Origin: Nocardioides panacis
Lineage (GTDB): Bacteria > Actinomycetota > Actinomycetes > Propionibacteriales > Nocardioidaceae
DNA length: 64,000 bases
Direction: 5' to 3'
NCBI RefSeq assembly: GCF_019039255.1
Contig: NZ_CP077062.1
Span: 3,596,001 to 3,660,000 of the forward strand
The position numbers and the translations under genes were made by a program. The notes under the pieces were generated by a model. It ran no database searches. It had not been told where the DNA came from and saw nothing but the letters and a program-made list of their open reading frames with translations. Numbering within the stretch: the stretch's first letter is position 1; each line of letters starts with the position of its first letter. This document shows positions 25,756-36,826 of the stretch, piece after piece.

Positions 25756-27231
25756 TCAGCGCAGGATCCGCACCTTGCGGGGCGCGGAGACCGCGGCGCC
25801 GGCGACCAACGTCGGCGAGCTGGTCGCGGCGGTGACGGTGCGGAACTGCCACACCCCGAGCTTCCCGGTCGGGACCTTGATCTTGTAGCTGCTGGTCCCC
25901 AGGGGGCTGGTGGCCGAGACGGTGTGCCAGGTCCCGTTGCGGTAGAGCCGCTGGATCTTCACGACCCGCCCGGCGTAGTCCTGGCTCATGGTTCCGGTCA
26001 TGTACACCGGCCGGAGACGGTGCACGCGGGTCTTGCTGACGTGGCTGGTCAGGTAGGTGTTGTGCTGGACCGGGGCCGGCGTCGGGGGGACCGGCGGGAC
26101 GACCGGCGGCAGGCCCGCGGTGATCAGCGCGTCGTAGAAGCCGAGGTACTGGTTGTAGGAGGCCAGGTCGTCGCCGACCTCGACCGCGGTGTCCTCGTTG
26201 CGGAACGACTGGTTGGTCCAGTTGTCCGACCCGGTCCAGATGCGGACGTGCGGGCCGGTCGCGTCCAGGTAGGAGGCCAGCATCAGCTTGGTGTGGATGC
26301 GCTTCTTGTTCGTGAAGACGCCGGGGTACATCGGGATCCCGGCCCGGGTCAGGATGCCCTTCACCCCGGGGCCGACGGACTCGCCGACGACGGCGCTCAC
26401 GGTCGCGCCGGCCGCCTTCTTCGCGGCGAGCGCGTTGGCGATCCAGATGCCGCGCGTGTCGTACCAGGCGAACTGGGCGACGCGGATGTTCGTGTTCGCG
26501 TCCGAGGGCAGCGCGTTGATCCGGGTGACGACCGGGTCGGTCTCGGCGGTGGCGGTCGGGTCCGGGAAGAAGTAGCCGAATCCGTTCGTCCAGGCCCGGG
26601 TGACGTACGGGTCCGCGAGCGCGACGTCGAACTTCTGGCGGCTCTGGATCGAGGCGAAGGCGTCGTACACGTCCTGGCGGTTCGTGTAGGTGAACATGTC
26701 GGAGTACTGGACCTCCGTGCCGTACCCGGTCAGGTTCGTGGACCCGACCATGGTCACGTAGGGGGTCTGCCCGACCTTGGAGAACGACCAGGACTTCTGG
26801 TGGGTGACGCCCCGGGTGCCGCGTGCCGACCCCTTGGTCAGCACCAGGTAGTCGCGCCGGGTCGGGTCGGACCCGAGCGCGGCGTCGAGGCGCTTGGACG
26901 GCGACCAGGCCCGCGAGTGGCCGTCCAGGACGATCTGCAGGTGCACCCCGCGCCTCTTGGCGGCGAGCAGCGCGTCGGCGACCCTGCCCAGGGAGAACGA
27001 GTAGCCGACGATCCGGATCGTGCCGTTGCGCGGCGTGTGCTTGATGTTGTCCATCAGCCGGGTCAGGATCTCGTTCGACGCGGCGGTCGGATCACCGAAG
27101 ACGGGTCCGGCGATCGGCGTGAAGTTGTCGACGGCGGCGGCGGCGGGGGCTTGCAGACCCGTCAGCGCGGTCGCGCTCAGGGCCATCGCGGTGAGCGTGG
27201 CGGCCATGGTGCGAAGGGGCGAGAACGGCAT
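25756..27231 (-). CDS. Secreted phospholipase D-like protein
   Basis: 491 residues with a signal peptide (cleavage near AAAA-VDN, residue 34). Two PLD half-sites are present: VTHQKSWSF (His144, Lys146) with GSTNLT (163-168), and IHTKLMLAS (His313, Lys315) with GSDNWT (334-339). Both are HxK followed four residues later by Ser instead of the Asp of a full HKD motif. The C-terminal 100 residues (after PPVVPPVPPTPAPVQ) form a separate beta-rich domain, possibly for surface binding. Likely a secreted phosphodiesterase or phospholipase; substrate unknown. The convergent DUF1801 gene ends 17 bases away. Confidence 0.87.
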   Translation of the reverse strand: MPFSPLRTMAATLTAMALSATALTGLQAPAAAAVDNFTPIAGPVFGDPTAASNEILTRLMDNIKHTPRNGTIRIVGYSFSLGRVADALLAAKRRGVHLQIVLDGHSRAWSPSKRLDAALGSDPTRRDYLVLTKGSARGTRGVTHQKSWSFSKVGQTPYVTMVGSTNLTGYGTEVQYSDMFTYTNRQDVYDAFASIQSRQKFDVALADPYVTRAWTNGFGYFFPDPTATAETDPVVTRINALPSDANTNIRVAQFAWYDTRGIWIANALAAKKAAGATVSAVVGESVGPGVKGILTRAGIPMYPGVFTNKKRIHTKLMLASYLDATGPHVRIWTGSDNWTNQSFRNEDTAVEVGDDLASYNQYLGFYDALITAGLPPVVPPVPPTPAPVQHNTYLTSHVSKTRVHRLRPVYMTGTMSQDYAGRVVKIQRLYRNGTWHTVSATSPLGTSSYKIKVPTGKLGVWQFRTVTAATSSPTLVAGAAVSAPRKVRILR

Positions 27232-27326
27232 CAGCAAGGGTCCCTGTCCGAGAGGGGAAAAACGAGCCAGGTCAACGTACCTGGTCCCGGACCCCCCAGT
27301 CCCAGTTTCCCCAGAGAAAGTCCAGG

Positions 27327-28343
27327 TCAGCGCGGCGCGTAGGCGTTGACCCCGCCGTCGTCCGTGCTCGTGATCGAGCCCCGGGCGGCCAGCAGCTCCA
27401 GGTGCGCCATCGTCTCCATCGAGGCGAGGGCGGAGTTGAACACGTCGAGCTCGTCGAGGTGCCGCTCGTGGCGGGTCCAGGGCAGGTCGCCCGCGACGGC
27501 GTACGCCGTGGTCCGGCCGGCGAGCACGGAGGCGAGGCAGAGCGCGAGCCGCTCGTCGTGGTGGGCGACCAGCTCGTCGATGCGCGTGTGGCTGGACGCT
27601 GTCACGTCGCCGTGCGCGGGGAGCAGCCGCAGGTCCGGCATGGCGCGGACCTTGGCGAGGGAGCCCAGGAAGTCGCCGAGCGGCTGGTCGGCGTACGCCG
27701 GCTCGAACCCGATCGACGGGGTGATGGTCGGCAGCACGTGGTCGCCGGCGAACAGCAGGCCGGCCGCGAGGTCGGCGAACACGAAGTGGCCCTGGGTGTG
27801 GCCCGGCGTCGAGACCGCGTCGATCGTGCGGGTGCCGACCGTCAGCTGATGGTCGCCGTCGAGCCAGGTGTCGGGGTACTCCCACATCGACGGGTCGGGC
27901 ACCTGGCCGCCCATCGCCTCCTGCCAGCCCGCTGCGACCTCCGCGGCACCCGCGCGCCGGATCTGCGCGAGGGTGGGGTCGGACCCGGACCCGCCGCGCA
28001 CGACGTCCAGGTTGCCCCGGTCGCCGAGGCCGAGGCTCACGTGCGACCCGACCTCACGGCGGATCGTCACGGCCTGGGTGTAGTGGTCGCGGTGCGCGTG
28101 GGTGACCAGGAAGCGGGTGATGTCGGAGACCGTCCGGCCGATCGACGCGAGCGACTCGTCGAGCTGCTTGCGGGACGCGTCGAGCGCCCAGCCGCCGTCG
28201 ACGAGGGTGAGCCCGTCCTCGGTCTCGATCGCGTAGACGTTCACCGCGCGCAGCCCGTCCATCGGGAGCGGCAGCGGGATCCGGTGGATGCCGTCGGCGA
28301 CGGGATGGGCGCCGGGCTCGGTCCAGTGGGGTGCGTCGGTCAC
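27327..28343 (-). CDS. Metallo-beta-lactamase-fold hydrolase
   Basis: 338 residues. Metal ligands are visible in THAHRDH (HxHxDH), STPGHTQGH, LFAGDHVLP and LLPAHGDVT. A C-terminal helical region (about 255-335) contains HHDERLALCLASVLAG, as in LACTB2-like and glyoxalase II-like members, which open thioester or lactone substrates. Function cannot be narrowed further. Divergent from the alcohol dehydrogenase gene, sharing a 153-base gap with a DevR/DosR-like box. Confidence 0.88.
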   Translation of the reverse strand: MTDAPHWTEPGAHPVADGIHRIPLPLPMDGLRAVNVYAIETEDGLTLVDGGWALDASRKQLDESLASIGRTVSDITRFLVTHAHRDHYTQAVTIRREVGSHVSLGLGDRGNLDVVRGGSGSDPTLAQIRRAGAAEVAAGWQEAMGGQVPDPSMWEYPDTWLDGDHQLTVGTRTIDAVSTPGHTQGHFVFADLAAGLLFAGDHVLPTITPSIGFEPAYADQPLGDFLGSLAKVRAMPDLRLLPAHGDVTASSHTRIDELVAHHDERLALCLASVLAGRTTAYAVAGDLPWTRHERHLDELDVFNSALASMETMAHLELLAARGSITSTDDGGVNAYAPR

Positions 28344-28366
28344 CCCCGGAGTCTCTCAGGGTGCGC

Positions 28367-28380
28367 GGGACCTAGGTCCC
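28367..28380. promoter_or_regulatory. DevR/DosR-like palindrome GGGACCTAGGTCCC
   Basis: A perfect 14-bp palindrome 24 bases upstream of the minus-strand hydrolase start and 117 bases upstream of the alcohol dehydrogenase start. The arms GGGAC-N4-GTCCC equal the core of the mycobacterial dormancy-regulator box (GGGACTWWAGTCCC). Confidence 0.5.
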
Positions 28381-28496
28381 CCGCATCGGGGCGCTAAGAC
28401 CGCTGCCCCGGCCGGGGCGGCCCGGAAACGCTGGAGGAGCGGTGGGCGCGGACCGGCCGATGCCGCCGCGACCTGCTGGCTTCCGAGGAGGACGAC

Positions 28497-29552
28497 ATGT
28501 TGGCACTCGTGTACGACGGACCCGGTTCGCGCGTCTGGAAGGAGGTCCCGGACCCGGTGGTCCAGGACCCGGGCGACGCCGTGGTGCGGGTGGACGCGAC
28601 CACGATCTGCGGCACGGACCTGCACATCCTCAAGGGCGACGTACCCACCGTCGACCGGGGCCGGGTGCTCGGGCACGAGGCCGTGGGCACGGTGGTCGCG
28701 ACCGGCGCGGGCGTGCGTGGCGTCGCCGAGGGCGACCGGGTGCTGGTCTCCTGCATCACCTCCTGCGCGCGCTGCCGCTACTGCCGCGAGGGCCGCTACG
28801 GGCAGTGCCTGAGCGGGGGCGGCTGGATCCTGGGCCACCGCATCGACGGGACGCAGGCGGAGCAGGTCCGGATCCCCTACGCCGACACCTCGCTGCACCG
28901 GCTCCCCGACCAGGTCAGCGACGAGGCGGCGGTGCTGCTCTCGGACATCCTGCCCACCTCCTTCGAGGTCGGCGTGCTGGCGGGCACCGTGCGGCCCGCG
29001 GACACCGTGGTGATCGTGGGCGCCGGCCCGATCGGGCTGGCCGCGGTGCTGACCTCCCGGCTCTACAGCCCGACCCACGTCGTGGTGGTGGACCCCGTCG
29101 GGGCGCGGCGCGACGCCGCCAAGCAGATGGGCGCCGACCTCGCCCTCAGCCCCACGGACGACGTGCTCGCCGCGGTGCAGGACCTCACGGCGGGGCTGGG
29201 GGCGGACGTGGTCGTCGAGGCGGTCGGGGTGCCGGAGACCTTCGAGCTCTGCACCACCCTGGTGCGGCCCGGCGGTCACGTCGCGAACGTCGGCGTGCAC
29301 GGCGTCCCGGCGACCCTGCACCTGGAGGACCTGTGGATCAAGGACGTCACGATCACCACCGGGCTCGTCGACACCCGGACCACCCCGCAGCTGCTCGGCA
29401 TGCTCGCGGCCGGCCAGATCGACGTCTCCGGGCTGGTCACCCACCGGTTCGGCCTCGCCGAGATGCAGGACGCCTACGACGTGTTCTCGCGGGCCGGCGA
29501 GACCGGCGCGCTGAAGGTCGCGCTGTTCGGCGACCACGCCCGGATGCCCTGA
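28497..29552 (+). CDS. Zinc-dependent alcohol dehydrogenase (medium-chain)
   Basis: 351 residues. Catalytic zinc: Cys38 in TTICGTDLH, His and Glu in LGHEAVG. Structural zinc: the four Cys of SCARCRYCREGRYGQC. Rossmann NAD(P) motif VIVGAGPIGLAAV. The substrate region resembles threonine dehydrogenase/propanol-preferring enzymes of the AdhC-like actinobacterial group. CGAGGAGGACGAC precedes the ATG. Oxidises an alcohol to an aldehyde or the reverse; physiological substrate unknown. Possible hypoxia control through the box at 28367-28380. Confidence 0.92.
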   Translation: MLALVYDGPGSRVWKEVPDPVVQDPGDAVVRVDATTICGTDLHILKGDVPTVDRGRVLGHEAVGTVVATGAGVRGVAEGDRVLVSCITSCARCRYCREGRYGQCLSGGGWILGHRIDGTQAEQVRIPYADTSLHRLPDQVSDEAAVLLSDILPTSFEVGVLAGTVRPADTVVIVGAGPIGLAAVLTSRLYSPTHVVVVDPVGARRDAAKQMGADLALSPTDDVLAAVQDLTAGLGADVVVEAVGVPETFELCTTLVRPGGHVANVGVHGVPATLHLEDLWIKDVTITTGLVDTRTTPQLLGMLAAGQIDVSGLVTHRFGLAEMQDAYDVFSRAGETGALKVALFGDHARMP

Positions 29553-29583
29553 CCGGTGCCGGCCGGCGAGCAAGAATGAGCGG

Positions 29584-30168
29584 GTGCTGACTGACGAGCA
29601 GATCGCGACGATGTCGCCGGCCGAGCGACACGACCTGATCCGGCGGCTGGTCCGCCCGGTCGACGACCTCGTGCCGTCGCGCCGGTGGCTGCGGCGCACC
29701 CGGGAGCTGCGGATCCTGCTCCTGGTGGTCAGCGCCGCCGCGCTGGTGCCGTGGATCGTCTACCTGGCGGTGTCCCTGCCGCCGCGGTACGTCGCACACA
29801 ACTGGGACGTCACCTGGGTGGGGTTCGACGTGCTGCTGCTGGTACTGATGGTCGCCACCGCGGTGCTCGGCTACCTGCGCCGGCAGATGCTGGTGCTCAC
29901 CGCCTTCGCGACCGGGGTCCTGCTGGTCTGCGACGCGTGGTTCGACGTGCTGACCGCGCACGGCGACGACCAGGTCTGGTCGCTGGCCACCGCGCTCCTC
30001 GTCGAGCTGCCGCTCGCCGCGGTGCTCATCACCGGGTCGATGCAGATCCTGCGGCTGGTCGCGGCCCGGCTCTGGGCGCTGGACGACGGCGCGCACGCCT
30101 GGCAGGTGCAGATCCCGCTGCCCAGCGACGCCGACCGGGCGGTGGGCCGGCCGGCCCGCGTCAGATGA
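29584..30168 (+). CDS. Four-TM conserved membrane protein
   Basis: 194 residues, GTG start. A polar N-terminus (about 1-42) leads to four TM helices near 45-67, 78-98, 104-122 and 133-155, then an amphipathic tail. Motifs such as PPRYVAHNWDVTWVGFD and LVCDAWFDV recur in actinobacterial proteins of this type, but I know no function. Short gaps to both neighbours. Confidence 0.8.
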   Translation: MLTDEQIATMSPAERHDLIRRLVRPVDDLVPSRRWLRRTRELRILLLVVSAAALVPWIVYLAVSLPPRYVAHNWDVTWVGFDVLLLVLMVATAVLGYLRRQMLVLTAFATGVLLVCDAWFDVLTAHGDDQVWSLATALLVELPLAAVLITGSMQILRLVAARLWALDDGAHAWQVQIPLPSDADRAVGRPARVR

Positions 30169-30217
30169 GCCACATCTCGTTGGAGGAACCAGGCACCGGC
30201 TCGTAGCGTGGGGCCCG

Positions 30218-31420
30218 ATGAAGAGCCAGGGCACGGTCGAGGGTCTGACCTCCGGGAGCAGCGAGCTGCGGCGGCTCAACGTCGCGATGCTGTTCGCCGC
30301 GCTGGCCGCCTTCGGCCTGCTCTACTCCACGCAGGCGCTGCTGCCCGCGATCGGCGCCGACTTCGGGGTCGGTCCGACCGCCGCCAGCCTCACCGTGTCC
30401 GCCGCGACCGGCGCCCTGGCGCTGGCGATCCTGCCGCTGTCCTCGCTGGCCGAGTCCGTCGGCCGGGTCGCGGTGATGCGCGCCGGGCTGCTGGTCGCCT
30501 GCCTGTTCACGTTCGTGGCCGCCGCGGCGCCGTACTTCTGGATGCTGCTGCTCTCCCGCGGGCTCGTCGGGGTGGCGCTCGCCGCGGTCGTGGCGGTCGC
30601 GGTCGCGCACCTCGGCGACGAGGTGCACCCCGCCGAGCTGGGCACCGCGATCGGCGTCTACGTCGCGGGCAACACCCTCGGCGGCATCTCCGGGCGGCTG
30701 ATCCCGGGCCTGGTCGAGGAGAGCAGCTCGTGGCGGGCCGCGATCGGGCTGCTCGGCGTGGTCGCGCTGCTCGCCGCGCTGGCGTTCACCCGGCTGCTCC
30801 CCGCCGCCCGTCGTACGTCGACCACGTCGGCCGGGCCGCGTGACCACGTCGGCGCCCTGCGGGAGCTGGTGCGGGACCGCGACATCCTGCGGCTGTGCCT
30901 GCTCGCGTTCCTGCTGATGGGCGGCTTCGTCGCCTGCTACAACTACCTGACCTTCCGGCTGGAGGCCGCACCGCTCGGGATGTCCACGACCGTCACGTCG
31001 CTGCTGTTCCTGGCCTACCTCGCGGGCACCGTCAGCTCCCCGCTGGCCGGCCGGCTCTCGGACCGGTTCGGGCGGCGCCGGCTCGCGCTGGCGGGGATCG
31101 TGGTGTCGCTGGCCGGGCTGGCGCTGACGCTCCCGGACCACCTCGCGTCCATCACCGCCGGGCTGCTGGTGTTCACCGCCGGCTTCTTCGCGACCCACTC
31201 GGTCGCCAGCTCGTGGGTGTCCTCGCTGGCGGCCGGCCGCCGGGGCCAGGCGGCGGCGATGTACCTGCTGGCCTACTACCTCGGCTCCAGCGCGTTCGGC
31301 GCGCTGATCGGGCTGGCCTACCAGTACGACGGGTGGCCGGCCGCCGCCGCGTCGATCGGCACGCTGTTCGTGCTCGGCGGCCTGACGGTGCTCGGGATCA
31401 GGCCCGGGCGCCGCGCGTGA
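30218..31420 (+). CDS. MFS transporter (YnfM/AraJ-like)
   Basis: 400 residues, 12 predicted TM helices. The motif after TM2 is LAESVGRVAVMRAGLL and its second-half counterpart is LAGRLSDRFGRRRLALAG, the clear MFS loop 2-3/8-9 signature. The YNYLTFRLEAAPLGMS stretch and 12-TM layout fit drug/H+ antiporters of the DHA1 YnfM type. Substrate unknown. Its 3' end overlaps the convergent EamA gene by 23 bases. Confidence 0.9.
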   Translation: MKSQGTVEGLTSGSSELRRLNVAMLFAALAAFGLLYSTQALLPAIGADFGVGPTAASLTVSAATGALALAILPLSSLAESVGRVAVMRAGLLVACLFTFVAAAAPYFWMLLLSRGLVGVALAAVVAVAVAHLGDEVHPAELGTAIGVYVAGNTLGGISGRLIPGLVEESSSWRAAIGLLGVVALLAALAFTRLLPAARRTSTTSAGPRDHVGALRELVRDRDILRLCLLAFLLMGGFVACYNYLTFRLEAAPLGMSTTVTSLLFLAYLAGTVSSPLAGRLSDRFGRRRLALAGIVVSLAGLALTLPDHLASITAGLLVFTAGFFATHSVASSWVSSLAAGRRGQAAAMYLLAYYLGSSAFGALIGLAYQYDGWPAAAASIGTLFVLGGLTVLGIRPGRRA

Positions 31421-32282
31421 CCGGCCGGCCCGACCGCCGTACGACGAGGTAGACGGCCAGCGCGCAGACGACCGCGCCGGGCAGCGCGAGCAGCGCCGGC
31501 CGGGTGCCGAACATCAGGAACGCCCACAGGGCGGTGGTCGGCGGGGTGAGGAACAGCAGCGTGCTGACCCGGGTCGCGCCGCTGCGCCGCAGCACCAGCA
31601 GGTAGGAGCCGTAGCCGCCGAAGGTCGACAGCGCGACCACCCACAGCACCGCCCACCAGAACCGCGGGTCCGCGGGCGGCGTCAGGTGCCGGTCCGCGGT
31701 GGCCACCAGCAGGAAGAACACCGCGGCGGTGAGCGTCTGCACGGTCAGCGACTCCAGCAGCGAGACCGGCAGCCGGAGCCGCCGCTCGAGCAGGGTGCCG
31801 GAGGCGAGCGCCAGCATCCCGCCGACCACCAGCGCGTAGCCGAGCAGCGGGGCGCCCGCACCGAGGTCGCCGGCCACGACGAGCGCGACGCCGACCACGC
31901 CGAGCACCAGGCCGACCCGCTGCCGGACGCTGGTCCGCTCGCCGAGCAGCGGCCCGGCCACCACCGCGACGAGCAGCGGCTGCAGGGCGGCGACCAGGGC
32001 GGCGGTGCCGGGCGGGACGCCGAGGCCGACGCCGGTGACCACGCCGCCGAGGTAGAGGCACTGGCAGAGCAGACCGACCAGCGCCAGCCGCGGCCAGGTA
32101 CGACGGTCGGGGCGGATCCCGCGGACCGCGGCCCAGGCCCCGACGAGCAGCGCCGCCGCGAGGTAGCGCCAGCCCAGCAGGGTGTCCGACGGGGCGGTGC
32201 GGGTGCCGAGCTCGGCCCCGATGAACCCGGAGCTCCACATCACCACGAGCAGGGTCGCGGGCAGCCAGTCGGAACGTCTCAC
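31398..32282 (-). CDS. EamA-type (DMT) exporter
   Basis: 294 residues, ten TM helices in two EamA repeats. The first repeat begins LPATLLVVMWSSGFIGAELGTRTAP, the second YALVVGGMLALASGTLLERRLRLP. The GTG at 32282 gives a normal N-terminus; upstream codons in frame encode no family sequence. The start lies beside the operator at 32298-32311, shared with the divergent TetR gene, so TetR probably represses this exporter. Substrate unknown (amino acids or metabolites are usual for the family). Confidence 0.9.
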   Translation of the reverse strand: MRRSDWLPATLLVVMWSSGFIGAELGTRTAPSDTLLGWRYLAAALLVGAWAAVRGIRPDRRTWPRLALVGLLCQCLYLGGVVTGVGLGVPPGTAALVAALQPLLVAVVAGPLLGERTSVRQRVGLVLGVVGVALVVAGDLGAGAPLLGYALVVGGMLALASGTLLERRLRLPVSLLESLTVQTLTAAVFFLLVATADRHLTPPADPRFWWAVLWVVALSTFGGYGSYLLVLRRSGATRVSTLLFLTPPTTALWAFLMFGTRPALLALPGAVVCALAVYLVVRRSGRPVTRGARA

Positions 32283-32297
32283 CCGAACAGGGTAACC

Positions 32298-32311
32298 ATA
32301 CCGGTAGGTAT
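32298..32311. promoter_or_regulatory. Inverted repeat ATACC-GGTA-GGTAT, candidate TetR operator
   Basis: Lies between the divergent EamA (start 32282) and TetR (start 32338) genes. The right arm overlaps a plausible -10 for the TetR gene (TATACT, 32309-32314). Position suggests the TetR protein represses both its own gene and the exporter. Confidence 0.65.
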
Positions 32312-32337
32312 ACTCGCAGTGGACTCCAGGAGGCGAG

Positions 32338-32928
32338 ATGACCGCACTGCCCGTCGCGACCACCGTGGACGACGTGACGACCCCCGCCGGCGCGCGGCTC
32401 CTCGACACCGCCAGCCGGCTCTTCTACGAGCGCGGCATCCGGGGCGTCGGCGTCGAGCTGATCGCCGAGGAGGCGGGCACCACCAAGAAGACGCTCTACG
32501 ACCGCTTCGGCTCCAAGGACGGCCTGGTGGTCCTCTACCTCCGGCGCCGCGCCGCGCACTGGCAGCGGCGTGCCCTGGCCCACCTGGCCGAGCACCCCGA
32601 GCCCGGACCGGAGCGGATCCTCTCGGTCTTCGACGCCCTCGAGGGCTGGCTGGACCGGCAGGAGCGCGGCTGCGCCTTCGTCAACGCCTACGCCGAGGTG
32701 GGCGGCACCGACCACCCCGCGCTCCCGCTGATCCGGGCCGAGAAGGCCTGGATGCGCGAGCTGTTCACCGTCCTGGCGGAGGAGGCCGGCTGCCCGGGCA
32801 GCGACCGGCTCGGGGCGCAGCTGCACCTGCTCTACGAGGGTGCGGTGGTCGCGCTGACGGCCGGGGACGAGCCGGACGCCGTCCGGCACGCGCGCGCCGC
32901 GGCGGAGCGCCTACTCCGGACGGACTGA
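32338..32928 (+). CDS. TetR-family transcriptional regulator
   Basis: 196 residues. N-terminal HTH: GARLLDTASRLFYERGIRGVGVELIAEEAGTTKKTLYDRFGSKDGLVVLYL (about 18-70). The C-terminal ligand domain includes the TetR_C-like stretch RGCAFVNAYAEVGGTDHPALPLI. CCAGGAGGCGAG precedes the ATG. Divergent from the EamA exporter, the usual arrangement of an efflux repressor with its target. The 3' end overlaps the convergent HTH gene by 18 bases. Confidence 0.93.
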   Translation: MTALPVATTVDDVTTPAGARLLDTASRLFYERGIRGVGVELIAEEAGTTKKTLYDRFGSKDGLVVLYLRRRAAHWQRRALAHLAEHPEPGPERILSVFDALEGWLDRQERGCAFVNAYAEVGGTDHPALPLIRAEKAWMRELFTVLAEEAGCPGSDRLGAQLHLLYEGAVVALTAGDEPDAVRHARAAAERLLRTD

Positions 32929-33231
32929 CGCCCGCTCGTCGATCTCGTGGCGTCGCATCAGCGGCACCCCGGACGTGTGCCGGACGTGCGACAGCGCCCC
33001 GCGGTCCACCAGGGACCGGACCACGACCGGCGACAGTCGCAGGATGCGGGCCGCCTGGGTCACGGTGACCCAGTAGGACCGCGGGTCGCGGGCGTGCCGC
33101 CGTACGTCGTAGTGGACGGCGGCCACCGCCTCGACCTCGCCGGGCGTGACCCGGCGCCCCTCCAGCAGGCGGGCTGCCTCGTCGGGCGTGCAGCCGAGGA
33201 CGTTGACCGGGTCGAACACGAGCTCGTTCAT
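32911..33231 (-). CDS. Small helix-turn-helix (excisionase/MerR-like) DNA-binding protein
   Basis: 106 residues. The C-terminal half, VTQAARILRLSPVVVRSLVDRGALSHVRHTSGVPLMRRHEID, is a winged HTH of the excisionase/MerR type. The N-terminal half (LVFDPVNVLGCTPDEAARLLEGRRVTPGEVEAVAAVHYDVRRHA) is helical. ATG at 33231 with CGGGAGC upstream. A strong hairpin lies just upstream. No phage or plasmid genes are nearby, so a stand-alone regulator is more likely than a true Xis. Confidence 0.8.
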   Translation of the reverse strand: MNELVFDPVNVLGCTPDEAARLLEGRRVTPGEVEAVAAVHYDVRRHARDPRSYWVTVTQAARILRLSPVVVRSLVDRGALSHVRHTSGVPLMRRHEIDERASVRPE

Positions 33232-33247
33232 GGAAGCTCCCGAGAGA

Positions 33248-33302
33248 CGACGCTGCGCCAACCCTCTTCTCGAGTCGTGCTCCGAGGGTAGGCGCAGCGT
33301 CG
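33248..33302 (-). terminator. Long hairpin between lon and the small HTH gene
   Basis: CGACGCTGCGCC (33248-33259) and GGCGCAGCGTCG (33291-33302) form a perfect 12-bp stem; a nested CCCTC/GAGGG stem lies inside the loop. There is no T run on either strand, so it is either a weak lon terminator, an RNA-stabilising structure or a regulatory leader of the HTH gene that starts 17 bases away. Confidence 0.5.
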
Positions 33303-33316
33303 CGGTTGGTAAAGAC

Positions 33317-35641
<2,325 letters not shown>

Positions 35642-35661
35642 CAAGGTCCCACCTTTCCGGA

Positions 35662-35682
35662 CTTGAGCGGTACCGACTCAAC
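35662..35682. promoter_or_regulatory. HAIR element (HspR operator) upstream of lon
   Basis: CTTGAGC-N7-ACTCAAC, from 35662 to 35682, matches the HAIR consensus CTTGAGT-N7-ACTCAAG at 12 of 14 arm positions. It sits 21-41 bases upstream of the lon ATG, over the probable promoter. HspR should repress lon until heat or protein damage draws it off with DnaK. Confidence 0.85.
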
Positions 35683-35748
35683 TCCGGTGCCCGGGCGGCT
35701 GTTCCGCCGTTCTCCCAGGGCGAACAAGCCGCCCCTCCCTACTCCTCC

Positions 35749-36783
35749 CTACTCCTCCCGGTGCTTCGCGGGCTCCCCGTGGCCCTCCCGCAGCTCACGG
35801 CCGCGCGCGACGTCGGCGGCCTCCTTCTTCTCCTGCTTCTCGATCGTGCGGGTGTCGCGCGGCGGCAGCTGCAGGGTCTCCTCGGCCGGCAGGCCGGCCT
35901 GCAGCTCCCGGCCGCGCTCGAGCTCGGAGTCCAGCTCGGCGCCGAAGAGCAGCGCGAGGTTGGTGATCCACAGCCAGAGCAGGAAGACCACGACGCCGGC
36001 CAGCGCGCCGTACGTCTTGTTGTAGGAGGAGAAGGTGGCGACGTACACGCCGAACAGCGCCGAGGCGACGACCCAGACCACGATCGCGAGCAGGGCGCCC
36101 ACGCTGATCCAGCGGAACTTCGGCTGCTTCACGTTGGGCGTGGCCCAGTAGAGGACGGCCACGACGAGCACCACGACCAGCAGGATCACCGGCCACTTGG
36201 CGATGTTCCACACGGTGACCGCGGTCGACCCGATGCCCAGGGCGTTGCCGACCGCGTCGGCGGCCGGTCCGGTGACGACCAGCGCGAGGGCGACGGCAGC
36301 GACCAGCACCAGGGAGACGAGGGTGACCAGCAGCATCACCGGGCGGAGCTTCCAGAACGGGCGGCCCTCGCGGATCTCGTACATCCGGTTCATCGCCCGG
36401 CCGAACGACCCGACGTAGCCCGAGGCCGACCACAGCGCGGTGAGCAGGCCGACCACGAAGGCGATCCCGGCGGCCTGCGGCTGGGTGGCCATGTCGGTGA
36501 GGGGCTGCTCGATGCTGGACACCATCGAGCCGGCGCCCACCTGCTTGGCGATGCCGAGCAGCGTCGTGACGGTCTGCTTGGGGTCGCTGACCAGGCCGAC
36601 CAGCGAGAGCAGCGCGATCATCGCCGGGAACAGCGCCAGCACCGCGTAGTAGGTCAGCGCGGCGGCCAGGTCGGTGCACTGGTCGGCGGAGAACTCGCGC
36701 GCGGTCTTGCGCAGCACGTAGACCCAGGAGGGCTTGGTCAGGTCGGTCGGGGATTCCGGCTCGGCGTCCGCGGTGTGGCTCAT
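35749..36783 (-). CDS. YihY/BrkB-family inner membrane protein
   Basis: 344 residues with six TM helices. Family hallmarks: [27 protein letters not shown] near the N-terminus, [31 protein letters not shown] in the middle, and [32 protein letters not shown] near the last helices. Polar, charged tail ([20 protein letters not shown]). The family was once called ribonuclease BN; transport or envelope roles have been proposed but not shown. Its 3' end contains a short CTCCCTACT tandem repeat (35738-35760). Confidence 0.92.
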   Translation of the reverse strand: MSHTADAEPESPTDLTKPSWVYVLRKTAREFSADQCTDLAAALTYYAVLALFPAMIALLSLVGLVSDPKQTVTTLLGIAKQVGAGSMVSSIEQPLTDMATQPQAAGIAFVVGLLTALWSASGYVGSFGRAMNRMYEIREGRPFWKLRPVMLLVTLVSLVLVAAVALALVVTGPAADAVGNALGIGSTAVTVWNIAKWPVILLVVVLVVAVLYWATPNVKQPKFRWISVGALLAIVVWVVASALFGVYVATFSSYNKTYGALAGVVVFLLWLWITNLALLFGAELDSELERGRELQAGLPAEETLQLPPRDTRTIEKQEKKEAADVARGRELREGHGEPAKHREE

Positions 36784-36826
36784 GGGTGACCGGTGCCCGC
36801 CCGACGGCCCGACAAACCGTGCCGGT

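Noticed and set aside
32911-33231. Phage excisionase marking an integrated element
   Set aside because: No integrase, attachment repeats or composition change nearby; excisionase-like HTH folds are common in stand-alone regulators.
35738-35760. CTCCCTACT short tandem repeat as a regulatory array
   Set aside because: Only two to three copies at the 3' end of the YihY gene; partly coding, no evidence of function.
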